Below are positions 31,361-41,150 of a stretch of 64,000 nt of DNA, one piece after another. The position numbers and the translations under genes were made by a program. Source of the stretch: Trametes villosa (taxonomy: Eukaryota > Basidiomycota > Agaricomycetes > Polyporales > Polyporaceae); assembly GCA_002964805.2 (NCBI GenBank), contig PUDQ02000113.1, positions 186,001 to 250,000 on the forward strand. The letters run 5' to 3'. The notes below the pieces were generated by a model that worked only from the letters and a program-made list of their open reading frames with translations, searched no databases and had not been told where the DNA came from. Each line of letters starts with the position of its first letter. The stretch's first letter is position 1.

Positions 31361-34066
31361 ATGAGTGCAGCCACCATCGCAGAGCCCTTCCTCCTCTCCT
31401 CCTATCCGGACTCTGCTGCTCACAGAAAACGCTCGTCTGTACCGATCTATGCGTCTCTGCCATCTACCAGCGATGCGGACCCGTATGTCACCGTAGCCGT
31501 TCAAGGCGACGGCGTCCATGTCCTTGACGTTCGTATGGTCTGCTCGCTTAGTGAACCGAGGCTAACCTGCACTCTGTAGACATCTACACTACACCCGGCG
31601 GTGTCACATACACTTGGACCATCCACCTCCTTTCCAGGTCCCGCGGTAACGCGAATAACACGCAGTAATGGCAGCCGTATCTGCTCTACATATGTTGCAC
31701 TGCAAACAGGCTCGGACGTACAGCCGGACGGGAAGGGAAGGACAGTAGTCGCATGGGACGAGCCATTATCTGGAGGTGTGGTGTCCGACGAGCTACACAC
31801 TAAAACGGTCGCAACGGTAAGTCGTTCACGCGCATATACTCTGGCTGCCCATAACGTCCTCCCCAGGTGCCTCTCCATGTCTCCCACGTATACGCTCCAG
31901 ATTACCTCCCAGACACCGTGGTTCTCGTTGGACCTGCAGGCGAGGTCGCCGTGGGGGACAACGAACTCGGACGGCATGCTGAATTCATGCCACAAAATCA
32001 GCAAGCGAGCACCTTGCTGAAGCACTTCCTCTTCCCCTCGTCCACCTGCACCTTCCTTGCACCACAAGCTTCTTCGTCACATCGCGCCATACTGCTGCTC
32101 TTCCTTCGTAGTGGGAACGTCCTGAGAGTTCTGGTCCTCGGCATATCAGAAGACAGAAGCTTGACCTCGCTCGGAGAAAGCGCACTCCCCGTGGAAGAGA
32201 CGGTGCGTGCATTTTCTCCTTCGTATGGAAAATAGTGGCTTACCGATGTGTTGTGTAGGACATCGTCGATATCTCATGTAGCAATACTGGTTTCATCAGT
32301 GTCCTATGTACGTCGTTTCTCCCGACTCTCGTTTTTCCTTTGTTCTAAGACAAAACTGCAGCACACGCTGGGACATGGCATGCACTCTCGCTCTCCACCT
32401 CCCCATCATCATTACTCTCCGTCTCCCCCGCCGCCGAGCCCCTCCGCCTGCAAGCCCTCACCTTCACCTCCCCCAACCGCTCCAACGAGGCATCCCTTTC
32501 CGCGCTCACTTCGTCCCACGTCCTCCTCGCCGCTGTCTCATCTGGCTCGCCGACAGAGATCGTGCTTCTGCTTTGGGACTTGCGCTATGGTGTCCTGCTC
32601 GCCCAGCAAGCCATCCCCGCTCCGTCTACCCTTCCACGCCCGAAGAAGACCGGCGCCATCATCCGGCTGTCTGCTTCCCCCGTGCCGTCCGGAGACACAG
32701 CAGCGTCAGTACAGCTAAACGGCCTCCTCGTGCTTGCGCCCGCCCCCGACCGGGACCCGCAAGCCGAGAGCACGCCCGCGCGGTCTTCAGTCCTCGTCGT
32801 CCCCATCACCATCCCCACCACCTCTACCATCGCAGCAGCGATGGGCAAGGCCGGTGCAGGCGCACGGTGGATATCCACGAAGCAGTCGCCGAACGCACCT
32901 GCCCAGGGCCCGCGGGGCGCTGAGCTGAGCGCCGCTGCGCGGAAAGCGCTGAAGGAGATGAGGGCATCGATCAACGGAAGCGCGGCGGGGAACGTCGCCG
33001 GCGCGGAGGCTGCGTTCTTCGAGTACTTCAAGGCGGCGGATGGATCGCGCAAGGCGGTCGCGGCTGCGAAGGCGGACGCTGCAGAGGGCCGTGCTGCTCC
33101 TATCGAGTACGCGTTCACGCAGGGCGCGCTGGACCTCGTCCTGCCTGCAGCGGATGCGCAGGCATCGGGCCCGGTCGCGTATTCGGCAAAAATTGTGCGG
33201 CACTTGCTTGAGAAGCGTGCAGTCAGCTCGTCCATGGTCACGGGCGGGCTCTTGCCTGCTCTCGCGGCGCGAGAGGATTGGGTATGTGGTGCTGTTTCTC
33301 ATTCGTGGCAAGCCTTTAAACTCCTCTGCTGCAGGAAACCATCGACCTCGCGATGCGCACCGTCTCCGACCTGCCGGAAACCGACATCATCCTGCTCCTC
33401 AGCAAAGTTGTCGCTGCGCACCAGACTACTGCATCGGCGGACGATGACAGCGCGATGCAGGTCGACCCCGCGCCCTCGTCGTCTACCTCGGCACCTGCGC
33501 TCCCGGCGTTCCTCGCACAGTGCGTGGTGTACCCGTTCACGCCTGCGCTCGCGCGTGTTGCGGTGCGGAAACACCTCTCGGACGCGGCGGACCTCGTCCC
33601 CGTGCTGCAGGTACTCGATGGGTGGATTGCACGGCATATCGAGGACGATGCGCTCCTCGCAGCGCCCGCCGCTGGCGAACTCCCGCCCCTGGACAAGGCC
33701 AGTCATGTTCATCGTATTCTCTCTGCCCCCGCCAGACGACTGACACCGGCGCATCTGCAGATCCTCGCATTCGTCCAACCTCTGCTCGACGCATCCTTCC
33801 TCGCGCTCCTGGCCTACGCGCCCGCACACGCCCTCCTGCGCACGCTCGCCGCGCATATCGCGCCCGCGCTTGCACTCACCAGCGCACTCGAGCACCTCGC
33901 GGGCCCGCTCGCGCCGTTCGCCGCGAAGGCGCAGGCGCAGAGCAAGGAGGTGCAGCAGCCCGCGAAGGCGGACAGCGGGCGCGACTGGCGGCGGAAGCGG
34001 CGCGCGGCGCACGAGCAGGCGCAGGTCGCGGTCGGGCTGTACCAGGTCGAGGAGCTCGTGTTGTAG
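31361..34066 (+). CDS. Probable ribosome-biogenesis factor of the NOL11/Utp8 type
   Basis: The start MSAATIAEPFLLSSYPDSA is at 31361. The first half reads like a degenerate beta-propeller: VTVAVQGDGVHVLD, DIYTTPGGVTYTWTIH, RTVVAWDEPLSGG, VVLVGPAGEVAVGD, LRVLVLGISEDRSL, GTWHALSLSTS, EIVLLLWDLRYGVLLAQQAI. The second half is alpha-helical: KIVRHLLEKRAVSSSMVTGG, LDLAMRTVSDLPETDIILLL, RVAVRKHLSDAADLVPVLQV, RRLTPAHLQILAFVQPLLDA, ending VGLYQVEELVL. A propeller followed by an alpha-solenoid-like C-terminus with FxxDxxE-type helices is the plan of NOL11 and yeast Utp8, U3 snoRNP/tUTP factors in the nucleolus. About 800 residues over seven exons. Family assignment is by architecture; I am moderately sure. 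Confidence 0.55.
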
Positions 34067-34684
34067 ATTCTTTGAATCATAGTAGTACTGATGTAGCATG
34101 CATGCTGGGGGCTAGATGACGACAAAATACAGTGTGCATTGACATGAGAGCGCACGCGGGCGGAGCCTACTCTACATGCGTGCTTATGCTGTTCTGTTCT
34201 GCTCTGTGCGGGCCCGTATATACATACGCAGTATATGCGGGCGGGAAGGGTCCGAATGAATGCGTGAATGCGGGGGGTGCAGTGATATATGGTGCAGCGG
34301 TCCACTGTGGGCGGTGCAGTGCGGGGGTATCCAGGTATGCGAAGGGTGTAAGAGGATGCGCGTGATAGAGAAGGATGAAGATGAAGGAGGGAAGATCCGG
34401 CATAAAATACAGCAATAGGGATATATGCAGGACGAGGGTGGCCGGGAAGGAAGGAAGGAGTGTATGCGTGCACCGCATAGTGCGGCGCGCGTAGAGATAT
34501 AAAGAGAAGAGTCAGATCGTGGGTCGTTAGCATTAGCGGCTCGTGACGGTGTTATGTATAAGTTATCCTGCGCTGCACGTCGAAGACCGTCAGCATCCAC
34601 CGTGAACACAGCCCAGAGAAGGGCTCCTCACCTCCGAATCCGAAGTGATCGCCACCATGGTCAACGGACATGTAACCGGGGGCA
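34067..34684. other. Convergent 3' region
   Basis: About 620 bases between the stops of the NOL11-like gene and the low-complexity gene. AT-richer, with simple purine tracts at 34360-34470. No supported gene. Confidence 0.45.
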
Positions 34685-36730
34685 TCACGCACCCCACTCC
34701 TCCAAGCCCGGCCGCATCGCCCACGTCCCGCTCACACCCGTCCCCGCACCCCTCACACCCGGGTACCCATACCGCTCCTCCGAGCGCGCCCTGCCCACGC
34801 CTGATGCGCTATTCCCGCCCGCACCTGCGCCCGCGAGGAGCCAGCTCGCCCACCAGCTGCCCTTCTCCGCGTCGCTCCCGCTGCCCTCGCGCGCCTTGCC
34901 CTTGCCCTTCGCGCGGCCGCGCTCCTTCGCCTTTCCCTTGCTCGCGCGGAACTGCGCGGACGCGCCCGCGGGCTTCGACGACGAGTACGGCTCGGGCGGC
35001 TCCGCGAAGGAGATGCGCTTGGGCGTCGACGCGCCCGAGGACGTCCCGCTGCGCGGGCGCACGCCGAGCATCGAGCCGAACACGTCGGGCACGTTCAGGA
35101 GCGAGGAGGACGAGGACGGCGTGGGGAGGGAGGGCGTGAGCGGGGTAATTGGGGTGGACGGCGCGGAGCGGCCCTTCATGGAGGATTGTTTGGGAGGGGA
35201 GGGTGGCCGTGTAGAGCTTGTGTGCCGGTTCTTGGTGAAGAGGCGGGACACGTGCGCGGTCGCGGTCGAGGTGCTTGAGATCGGCGCGACTGTCGGAGGT
35301 GAGAGAAGGGAAGGTCGGGGAAGGGGAGGCGGCGCCGAGCTCGTCGACGCTCTGCCCGCGGCACTGCGCTGCCTCTCGAGGATCTGGCGGAGGGAATCGA
35401 CGGTGCGTTCGACATGTAGAGTTGTTGAGTCGGAGGAAGTAGATGACGTCGAGAGCTCCTCTATGGGAGGTGTAAGCGGGCGGCATTGCCGAAGCATCGG
35501 CGATCCGTGGGTAGGGGTGAGAGAACGAGAACGGAGGCTCCGCGAGGATGCACTTGGGGTATCGATTTGCAGCGATGGTGGTGGTGACTTCGAGGCGCGA
35601 GACCGCTTGACTGTGCGGCCGCTGCTGCTGCTCGAATCACGCCGGCGCAAAAGTGAGGATGAAGAGGGGGAGGACGAGACAGACGATGTGGAGCGGGGCA
35701 TCACGAAGGACGCAAGCATATCTACCACACGCCTTGGTTGCTCTTCCGAGGCGGAAGGCTCCGCTTCCGAGGATGCCGAGCTGAAGGACGTCTGCGAGGG
35801 GAGAGGCGTAGGTTGTGGTCGGGCGGCGGGGCGCACCCCAAGCGTCGAGGGCAGCGCTATCGCATCCGCAGCTTCGGAGGAGTCAATGTACATCGTGAGC
35901 GCGCGCGGGGCGGGCGCGATGAACACGCTCCTGTCGTGCGTCGAGAGTTGCAGGTTCGAAGTTGAACTTGAGGCAGAATCCTGGCGGAAATCCTGCGACG
36001 CCCGCCGGCGACCCTGTCTCCTCTGCATACGCTGCTCTAGCCCGCCTGTGGGCAGGCTTTGGCTGATAGGGTCCTGGAGCCGAGTGCGGGTCACTTCAAG
36101 AGCGTCCCCTACATCCACATTCGACTCTTCCTCGTCTTCTTCTTCGCCGCGTACGAGACCCTCTACTCCACGGGAGATCTGGTCGAGGTCGTCCATCCAG
36201 GACTCGTGCATGTTCCTATTGCTCTGCATGCGCGTCGCAAGCGCCTGCGTACGCTGCTCGATCGAGCGATCGACGTCAGGGTCGTCCGCGAGCACAGCAG
36301 AGAGACTAGACTGGGTCGACATGGAAGACTGCAAAAGGGCGTTGGACATCTCGAGCGCGTGCACGCTGCGTTCCAATAGAGAGTCCAGATACGGGTCGCT
36401 CGCGCTCGCAAGGCTCTGCTGCCGTCTATGGCCGCGCGTGAGGCGGGGGCGCCGATGGGGGTTGCCGGTGAGCCGCGGGGAGACGGGCAGGCTGGGGGGC
36501 AGGCTGGGGACGAAGAGGTCGTCGTCGCTCGCGTCGGTGTCCTCGTCGGCCTCGTTCGCGCTGTCCGGGTACGCGGGGGGCTGCTCGGAGGGGATGTCCG
36601 GGAGGTCGGGGAGCCTGTGGCGGGGCGGGGAGGTGTAGACGGGGAGGGTGGTTACGGTCGAGTCTGAGGAGAGGCGGAGGGCGGAGAGGCGTTTGCGGTG
36701 GAGGCCGCGGCGCTGGGGGGTGGCGTACAT
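34685..36730 (-). CDS. Large disordered hypothetical protein
   Basis: Uninterrupted frame; I choose the ATG at 36730 (MYATPQRRGLHRKRLSALR) over an upstream one at 36940 because the N-terminus there is basic and motif-like while the extension looks like leader. The mature frame has 681 codons. It is Ser/Pro/Arg rich throughout with a few ordered-looking pieces: DPYLDSLLERSVHALEMSNA and LLQSSMSTQSSLSAVLADDP (helical), TQALATRMQSNRNMHESWMD and VERTVDSLRQILERQRS. The C-terminus has GKAKERGRAKGKGKAREGSG and KGSWWASWLLAGAGAGG. I recall similar proteins in Agaricomycetes but no function. The opposite strand carries an accidental 694-codon frame over the same bases. Confidence 0.6.
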   Translation of the reverse strand: MYATPQRRGLHRKRLSALRLSSDSTVTTLPVYTSPPRHRLPDLPDIPSEQPPAYPDSANEADEDTDASDDDLFVPSLPPSLPVSPRLTGNPHRRPRLTRGHRRQQSLASASDPYLDSLLERSVHALEMSNALLQSSMSTQSSLSAVLADDPDVDRSIEQRTQALATRMQSNRNMHESWMDDLDQISRGVEGLVRGEEEDEEESNVDVGDALEVTRTRLQDPISQSLPTGGLEQRMQRRQGRRRASQDFRQDSASSSTSNLQLSTHDRSVFIAPAPRALTMYIDSSEAADAIALPSTLGVRPAARPQPTPLPSQTSFSSASSEAEPSASEEQPRRVVDMLASFVMPRSTSSVSSSPSSSSLLRRRDSSSSSGRTVKRSRASKSPPPSLQIDTPSASSRSLRSRSLTPTHGSPMLRQCRPLTPPIEELSTSSTSSDSTTLHVERTVDSLRQILERQRSAAGRASTSSAPPPLPRPSLLSPPTVAPISSTSTATAHVSRLFTKNRHTSSTRPPSPPKQSSMKGRSAPSTPITPLTPSLPTPSSSSSLLNVPDVFGSMLGVRPRSGTSSGASTPKRISFAEPPEPYSSSKPAGASAQFRASKGKAKERGRAKGKGKAREGSGSDAEKGSWWASWLLAGAGAGGNSASGVGRARSEERYGYPGVRGAGTGVSGTWAMRPGLEEWGA

Positions 36731-37124
36731 GGCCCCCGCTGTTAAGGACGCGCTACGCGTCCGAGGCCGAGTCAGAGCGGGAGATACGAGGCAGCCTAGT
36801 GAGAGCGGAGGAGAGTGAGAGAGCGGGAGACAGATGCGCGCTCGACGCTCCCGCCTGGCCATGCGCTCCCCGGCCCCGTGCTGCACATCGCCTGTTGTCC
36901 CCTGTTTGGCCACCGTCCCCTCCGCCGTCCACCCGCTCAAATTCGGCTATGCCGCTCTCCATCGCATTCTCTGCTCTACATACGACTACATGCACAGTCC
37001 GCCAGGTCTACCCATCGTACATACACCGACGTCGCAGCCGTCAGGGGCCCAAACTCTAATGTTCACAGCACCGATGCCACAAGCGCCCAGGCCTCAGGGC
37101 TCGCGAGTCAACTCGAGTCTCGCA
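36731..37124. other. Intergenic region between two minus-strand genes
   Basis: About 390 bases: 3' end of GDPD 1 and promoter of the disordered-protein gene. Nothing recognisable. Confidence 0.4.
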
Positions 37125-38616
37125 TCAAGCTTTCGCGGAAGCGGACGCGGGCGGCGGCTGCACCACGGCAGTGGGACCTCCTTCCACCTTATCGTACTGG
37201 TCCAATGGCCCGCCATACTTCTGCAGGATGTGCAGCAGCAGCGTCTCCCAGAGCTTGCGGTTGGGCAGGTAGTATCGAGGGCTCGTCCAGAGGAACGTCC
37301 GGCTATACCGCCGCATTACGCCATCGTAGTCGTCTGGGTGCGACTCTGTGATCAGCTATTTCTGGGGCAGAAGGCCGAGGATACGCACTCTTCAGCTCCT
37401 CACGCAGGTCGAGCCAGACCTTGGTCTTATCGGTGAGTATGACGTCTACTCCCATGCGCACACACTGCGAGAAGTGCACAGTTAATAGGCGATATCACCA
37501 GCCGACGACGCGCGTGAACGCACCTCGATCATCTCTGCGGGGTCGTTTACCGTCCACGCCATGACCTTCTTCCCCGCCTTCTTGCACTCTTCCCTGAAGC
37601 TGCATCGCCAACCCACCTCGGTCAGCTCCAGTTCGCTACGCTCAAGCCAAGGGCGTGTTAAGCAGAAAGAAGTCGCTCCCGGGAGCCATGGGAGATACCC
37701 CGCTCTCAGCAGCGCTTCGTCCTTTCCGCTGAACTGCCCCCAATGTCGAAGAAACGCACCTCTGGCCCTCCCAGCTCGCCAACGACCCGAAGTTGATCGA
37801 GAACACTTCGCAGCTGTCCCAGAAATATTTCCGTCCGATCCACACGCTGCGGCCTATAAACGACCGCTTGCAGTACGGCAAGATTTCTTGCGCAGGCGCA
37901 AGGAAACGCGGGTGCCACAACCCGAGCACGATGCGGGGTGCGAGCTCCGTCTGCCACTCTGGCTGGCCCGCGATGATCGCATTCATGAGTGTGAACAGGC
38001 GCGTCGGGTCACTGAAGACCTTTACGTCGACGTTGAAGGTGACGTGCCGGTTCTCGGGCCGCATGAGCAGCGCGACCGTCTCGGCGAAGGTGGGGATCGA
38101 CTGCTGTGGTTTCTTCGTCGTGCGGAGGTATTCCATGCCGCCGGCGCCGTACCAGTTCTGGTCGCGGATGTTTCCTGCGCAAATCCATGTCAGATGCGTC
38201 TCGGTAGGAGGGGAAGTAGTTCTCACCCGTTCCATCCGTCGTCCTGTCCAAGGCTGTAGCTCGCGTAAGTCTGCAGAGCGCGTATTACGACGATGCGGGA
38301 CGTACTCGGGTCGTGGAACATCACCACTACATCATCCTTCGATACGTGCACGTCTATCCCGCGGAACGGCGCGCGTTAGAAACCAGAGCACTATGAACTC
38401 TCGCAACGGACTCACCGCTCTCAATTCCCTCCGCGCCGTCGCGGAACGCGCGCTCGAAGCTCGCGAGCGTGTTCTCCGGGAACGCCGCCGAGGCCTTCGC
38501 GCGCACAACGCCAAACGCGCATCCTATCAGCCCCGCATTCCCCGGGAAGCCGGGATTCACGATGTACTCACCCCGCGATGGCCCCAGCATTCCGGAAGCG
38601 TCGTCGGCGCGACCAT
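37125..38616 (-). CDS. Glycerophosphodiester phosphodiesterase 1 (GDPD family)
   Basis: Hydrolyses glycerophosphodiesters to glycerol-3-phosphate and an alcohol. Exon 1 from 38616 is MVAPTTLPECWGHRG, with the catalytic His-Arg-Gly. Exon 2 gives ASAAFPENTLASFERAFRDG and GAEGIES, exon 3 DVHVSKDDVVVMFHD (metal ligands Glu, Asp and the second His). Further exons give NIRDQNWYGAGGMEYLRTTK, RHVTFNVDVKVFSDPTRLFT, RIVLGLWHPRFLAPAQEI, KYFWDSCEVFSINFGSLASW, CKKAGKKVMAWTVNDPAEM and DVILTDKTKVWLDLREEL, the standard order of the TIM-barrel motifs. The C-terminus has RYYLPNRKLWETLLLHILQK and ends ASASAKA. About 360 residues, no signal peptide. Paralogue of the gene at 49987-51340, with conserved intron positions. 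Confidence 0.9.
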
Positions 38617-39055
38617 GACTTTGCGTCGTGCGAGAGAAAGCGTGTAGAAAGTCTGCGCGAGTGGAGGGAACCTCCTAACGAGTCGCGATAACAGGGTTGC
38701 GAAATGGAGAGGGTGGCGGATCGGAAGAGAGTTGGAGGTTACACCCAGGCTGAGGCTGCGCCGGCGGGATACCGCTGCGTGTTATGCGTATCGTCGGCCC
38801 GGCCCGCGTCTTGTCAAAACGCGTCGGAGGAGGGCTGGATCGCAGCGCCGCCGCACCCACGGGTGGCGGCATGCCGGTGGGGGAGACGCGTCGAGGGGCG
38901 GCAGCCAGTGACGTCGCGCGCATCGGACGGCGTGCGTGGCGCCGAGTTGAGTTCTCTTCCCCCGCCCATCCACGCAGCTGCCCGTACCCAACGCCGACAC
39001 GAACGTGCTCCGTCGCGTTCGCAGGACCTTGAAGAGTATGTCTATCGCAAATAGA
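38617..39055. promoter_or_regulatory. Upstream region of GDPD 1
   Basis: About 440 bases up to the target-site copy of the inverted-repeat element. GC-rich; no credible coding frame. Confidence 0.35.
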
Positions 39056-39061
39056 GGGGCA

Positions 39062-39088
39062 TACCGTCGCCGAGCAGGGTCAGGTCAA
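39062..39088 (+). repeat. Left terminal inverted repeat
   Basis: Perfect 27-base match, inverted, to 40333-40359; flanked on its left by GGGGCA. Confidence 0.85.
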
Positions 39089-39411
39089 AATTCCGGGCGC
39101 TCCAAGGGGTCAGCTGGGGTCCTGGTACCGCGTGACATTACATTGAAGTTATAAGTGAATTCTAATGAGGGTTTGTATCGGTATAGTGGCCGTCGCCTCA
39201 CCACTTTACGCGCCAATCCGCCCCGCTACTAAGTCTCCGTCGCTGACTGTAGGGTAGATGATAGCCTATCGATCTACCTATACACCCCGTTACACGCTTT
39301 ACACGCGTTAACTCACGCGCTGCTCCGCCCCCGCTCTCGCCCACTCTCGCGAGAGTTGTTCTTCTCTTGAACCCTCGTTCTCGCGAGTCATTCCGCCTTA
39401 AACTTCGAGTG

Positions 39412-40189
39412 TGTTGCCCTAGTTCCGGGATCATACCTCTGAGCTCCTAACGTTGTGTCCGCGATGTTCAGTCTCCTGGTTTATCGGTGATGCTATCCGA
39501 GGCACCCAGCCTATATCTCGTAAGGAGCAGCGCAAATATAGCCTGGACATTGCAGAGGAGGACGTGTCCGAAACAACCAATTTGGCTAGTAGCTGCATCG
39601 GATTTATTGTTGGTTGCACGGCTCTTGTCGCGGGCGCGAAATCGCGATTTTCGCGCACCGCGCGCGTCCGGAGAGTGTCGGGGGAGTACGTCCATAGCTC
39701 GCTCAGTTTCGCATGTACTTCGTTTCTCGGTATTCGTAATTGCTTCGGCGACGCGCAGGGCAGAATATCTATTTTGTCGCGAAATTCGCACTTTGAAAAA
39801 TCCGCTCCCGGCGACCCACCACCGCGCGAGAACGTGTGTAGCTCGCAAACACGGGCGGAATCGAGGCCTGGAATATGGTACAGCCTCGAGATATAGTAAT
39901 ACACCAACGTCGATTACCTTCCCGCGGGTGTCGACCCTACCGCGCGATCGACTGTACGTCGGAGTTGGGCGCCGGGCGCTCGGACGCTCCAAGCTCCATG
40001 AGCAGCGTGAAATCAAAACGGTCCATCGATATAGAAGGCGCTGTAACGCGCAACTGATGTATAGCAGACTACACACTCCGAGCAATAGCACAGCGAAAGA
40101 GGGAAGTAGTCAAGAGAGGGAGCCGGAGGCTGCGTAGATCCAGCCTCACGAATATCCGAGCATCCGACCTCTTCGAACCCTCCCTGACA
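39412..40189 (-). mobile_element. Possible solo LTR, minus orientation, inside the inverted-repeat element
   Basis: Read on the minus strand the segment starts TGTCAGGGAGG and ends TAGGGCAACA, giving the 5'-TG...CA-3' ends of an LTR, with 778 bases and a CTATATC box inside. No matching 5-bp target duplication is found at these exact ends (GAGTG on one side, CTGAA on the other), so this is a weak call. Frames in it cross both strands without motif. Confidence 0.3.
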
Positions 40190-40332
40190 CTGAATACGCA
40201 CCGGTGAGTGGCATGCTCCTACAATAAACCCAAACTAAACCGCGCGGGGGACACTACCATTAGGTCACGCCATCTAGTGACCTCTGTTACTGAGACCCCG
40301 GAGAACACCCGACGCGCGCCAAATCCCAGATC

Positions 40333-40359
40333 TTGACCTGACCCTGCTCGGCGACGGTA
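40333..40359 (-). repeat. Right terminal inverted repeat
   Basis: Reverse complement of 39062-39088; followed by the second GGGGCA. In one frame its inner end reads GQVKIWDL, WD-repeat-like by chance or origin. Confidence 0.85.
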
Positions 40360-41150
40360 GGGGCACGTACTGCGCACCGTTTTGCATTGTTAAATGATGC
40401 GTTGTACGAAACCTTCTCGAAACGTTTCACGCAGCGCGGTGGCGCTACGGCCGCGGGAGCACTTGGCTTAAACCGCCACTTCGAACCCAACTGGCAGAAG
40501 ACGGCCGCACTACACAACTATGGCGTGTTCGCGCAACCTAGATTGTGTAGCCTGGTCGGAAACCCACGCGCCATCGTACAGTATTCGCTACGAGGGTGAG
40601 CGTGCAAGCAAACGTAGTTCACGTCGTTTATGGTGCATGAGGTGAAGGTACCGCAGGGTATCACCGTGCTTCTTCGACTCCAAGTCTCCAAGACGCTAAC
40701 CTTTGGCCCACAGGTTGTAACTGTCTCAACAGTGCGCCAACGACGTCGGATATAGCGCAACTGTCCCCTCGTCGGATATAGCAGCAGCAGAAGTACACGG
40801 GGCCTCGAGCATTCGTCAGCCCAAGCTCTAGCGATGGAAGAAGAGCAGCGTACGCGTCCACGAACAAAACCACCACTGCTGCGATTCTGATGTCAACACT
40901 GCGACTCCTGCGAATTGCACCCTGGCGGCAGTGATCTAGGGTCCGGGCACTGAGTAAGCTGTGACAAAGACGATGGCACTATACTTCGTGTGCAGCCGTT
41001 CCGAGCGGACTGGGCAGCGCGAGAAGGCGATATTGAATTGCGCTAGCCATATACTACAGCCGAGAATGCAGCATATAAGGCGGTGACAGCAGGTGAACTA
41101 CCAACAATAACATAAACCCCATAGCTCTTCGACGTCTCTCCAGCATAGCC
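40360..41150. promoter_or_regulatory. Upstream region of amidohydrolase 2
   Basis: About 790 bases without credible coding frames. The last 150 probably hold the promoter (pyrimidine tract CGACGTCTCTCC just before the start). Confidence 0.4.

Larger units (their letters stand above)
39062..40359. mobile_element. Non-autonomous DNA-transposon-like element with 27-bp terminal inverted repeats
   Basis: The 27 bases at 39062-39088 (starting TACCGTCGCC) recur perfectly as the reverse complement at 40333-40359. Immediately outside, GGGGCA is present at 39056-39061 and again at 40360-40365, a 6-bp direct repeat like a target-site duplication. The 1298-bp element has no transposase-like frame, so it would need an enzyme from elsewhere. 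Base composition is lower in GC than neighbouring genes. It separates GDPD 1 from amidohydrolase 2. Family not assigned: 6-bp duplications are unusual (hAT elements give 8). It may host a nested solo LTR (separate entry). Confidence 0.7.

Noticed and set aside
34554..36638. Plus-strand 694-codon frame as a gene
   Set aside because: Not listed as a feature: the minus frame has a better start, and matches the style of a known type of Agaricomycete protein. Kept only as a low-interest finding.
39431..40137. Overlapping 150-216 codon frames inside the inverted-repeat element
   Set aside because: They occur on both strands without transposase or reverse-transcriptase motifs; the element appears non-coding.
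40287..40517. WD-repeat-like phrase GQVKIWDLARVG
   Set aside because: It falls in the terminal inverted repeat, only one blade-like piece exists, and the frame has no gene around it.
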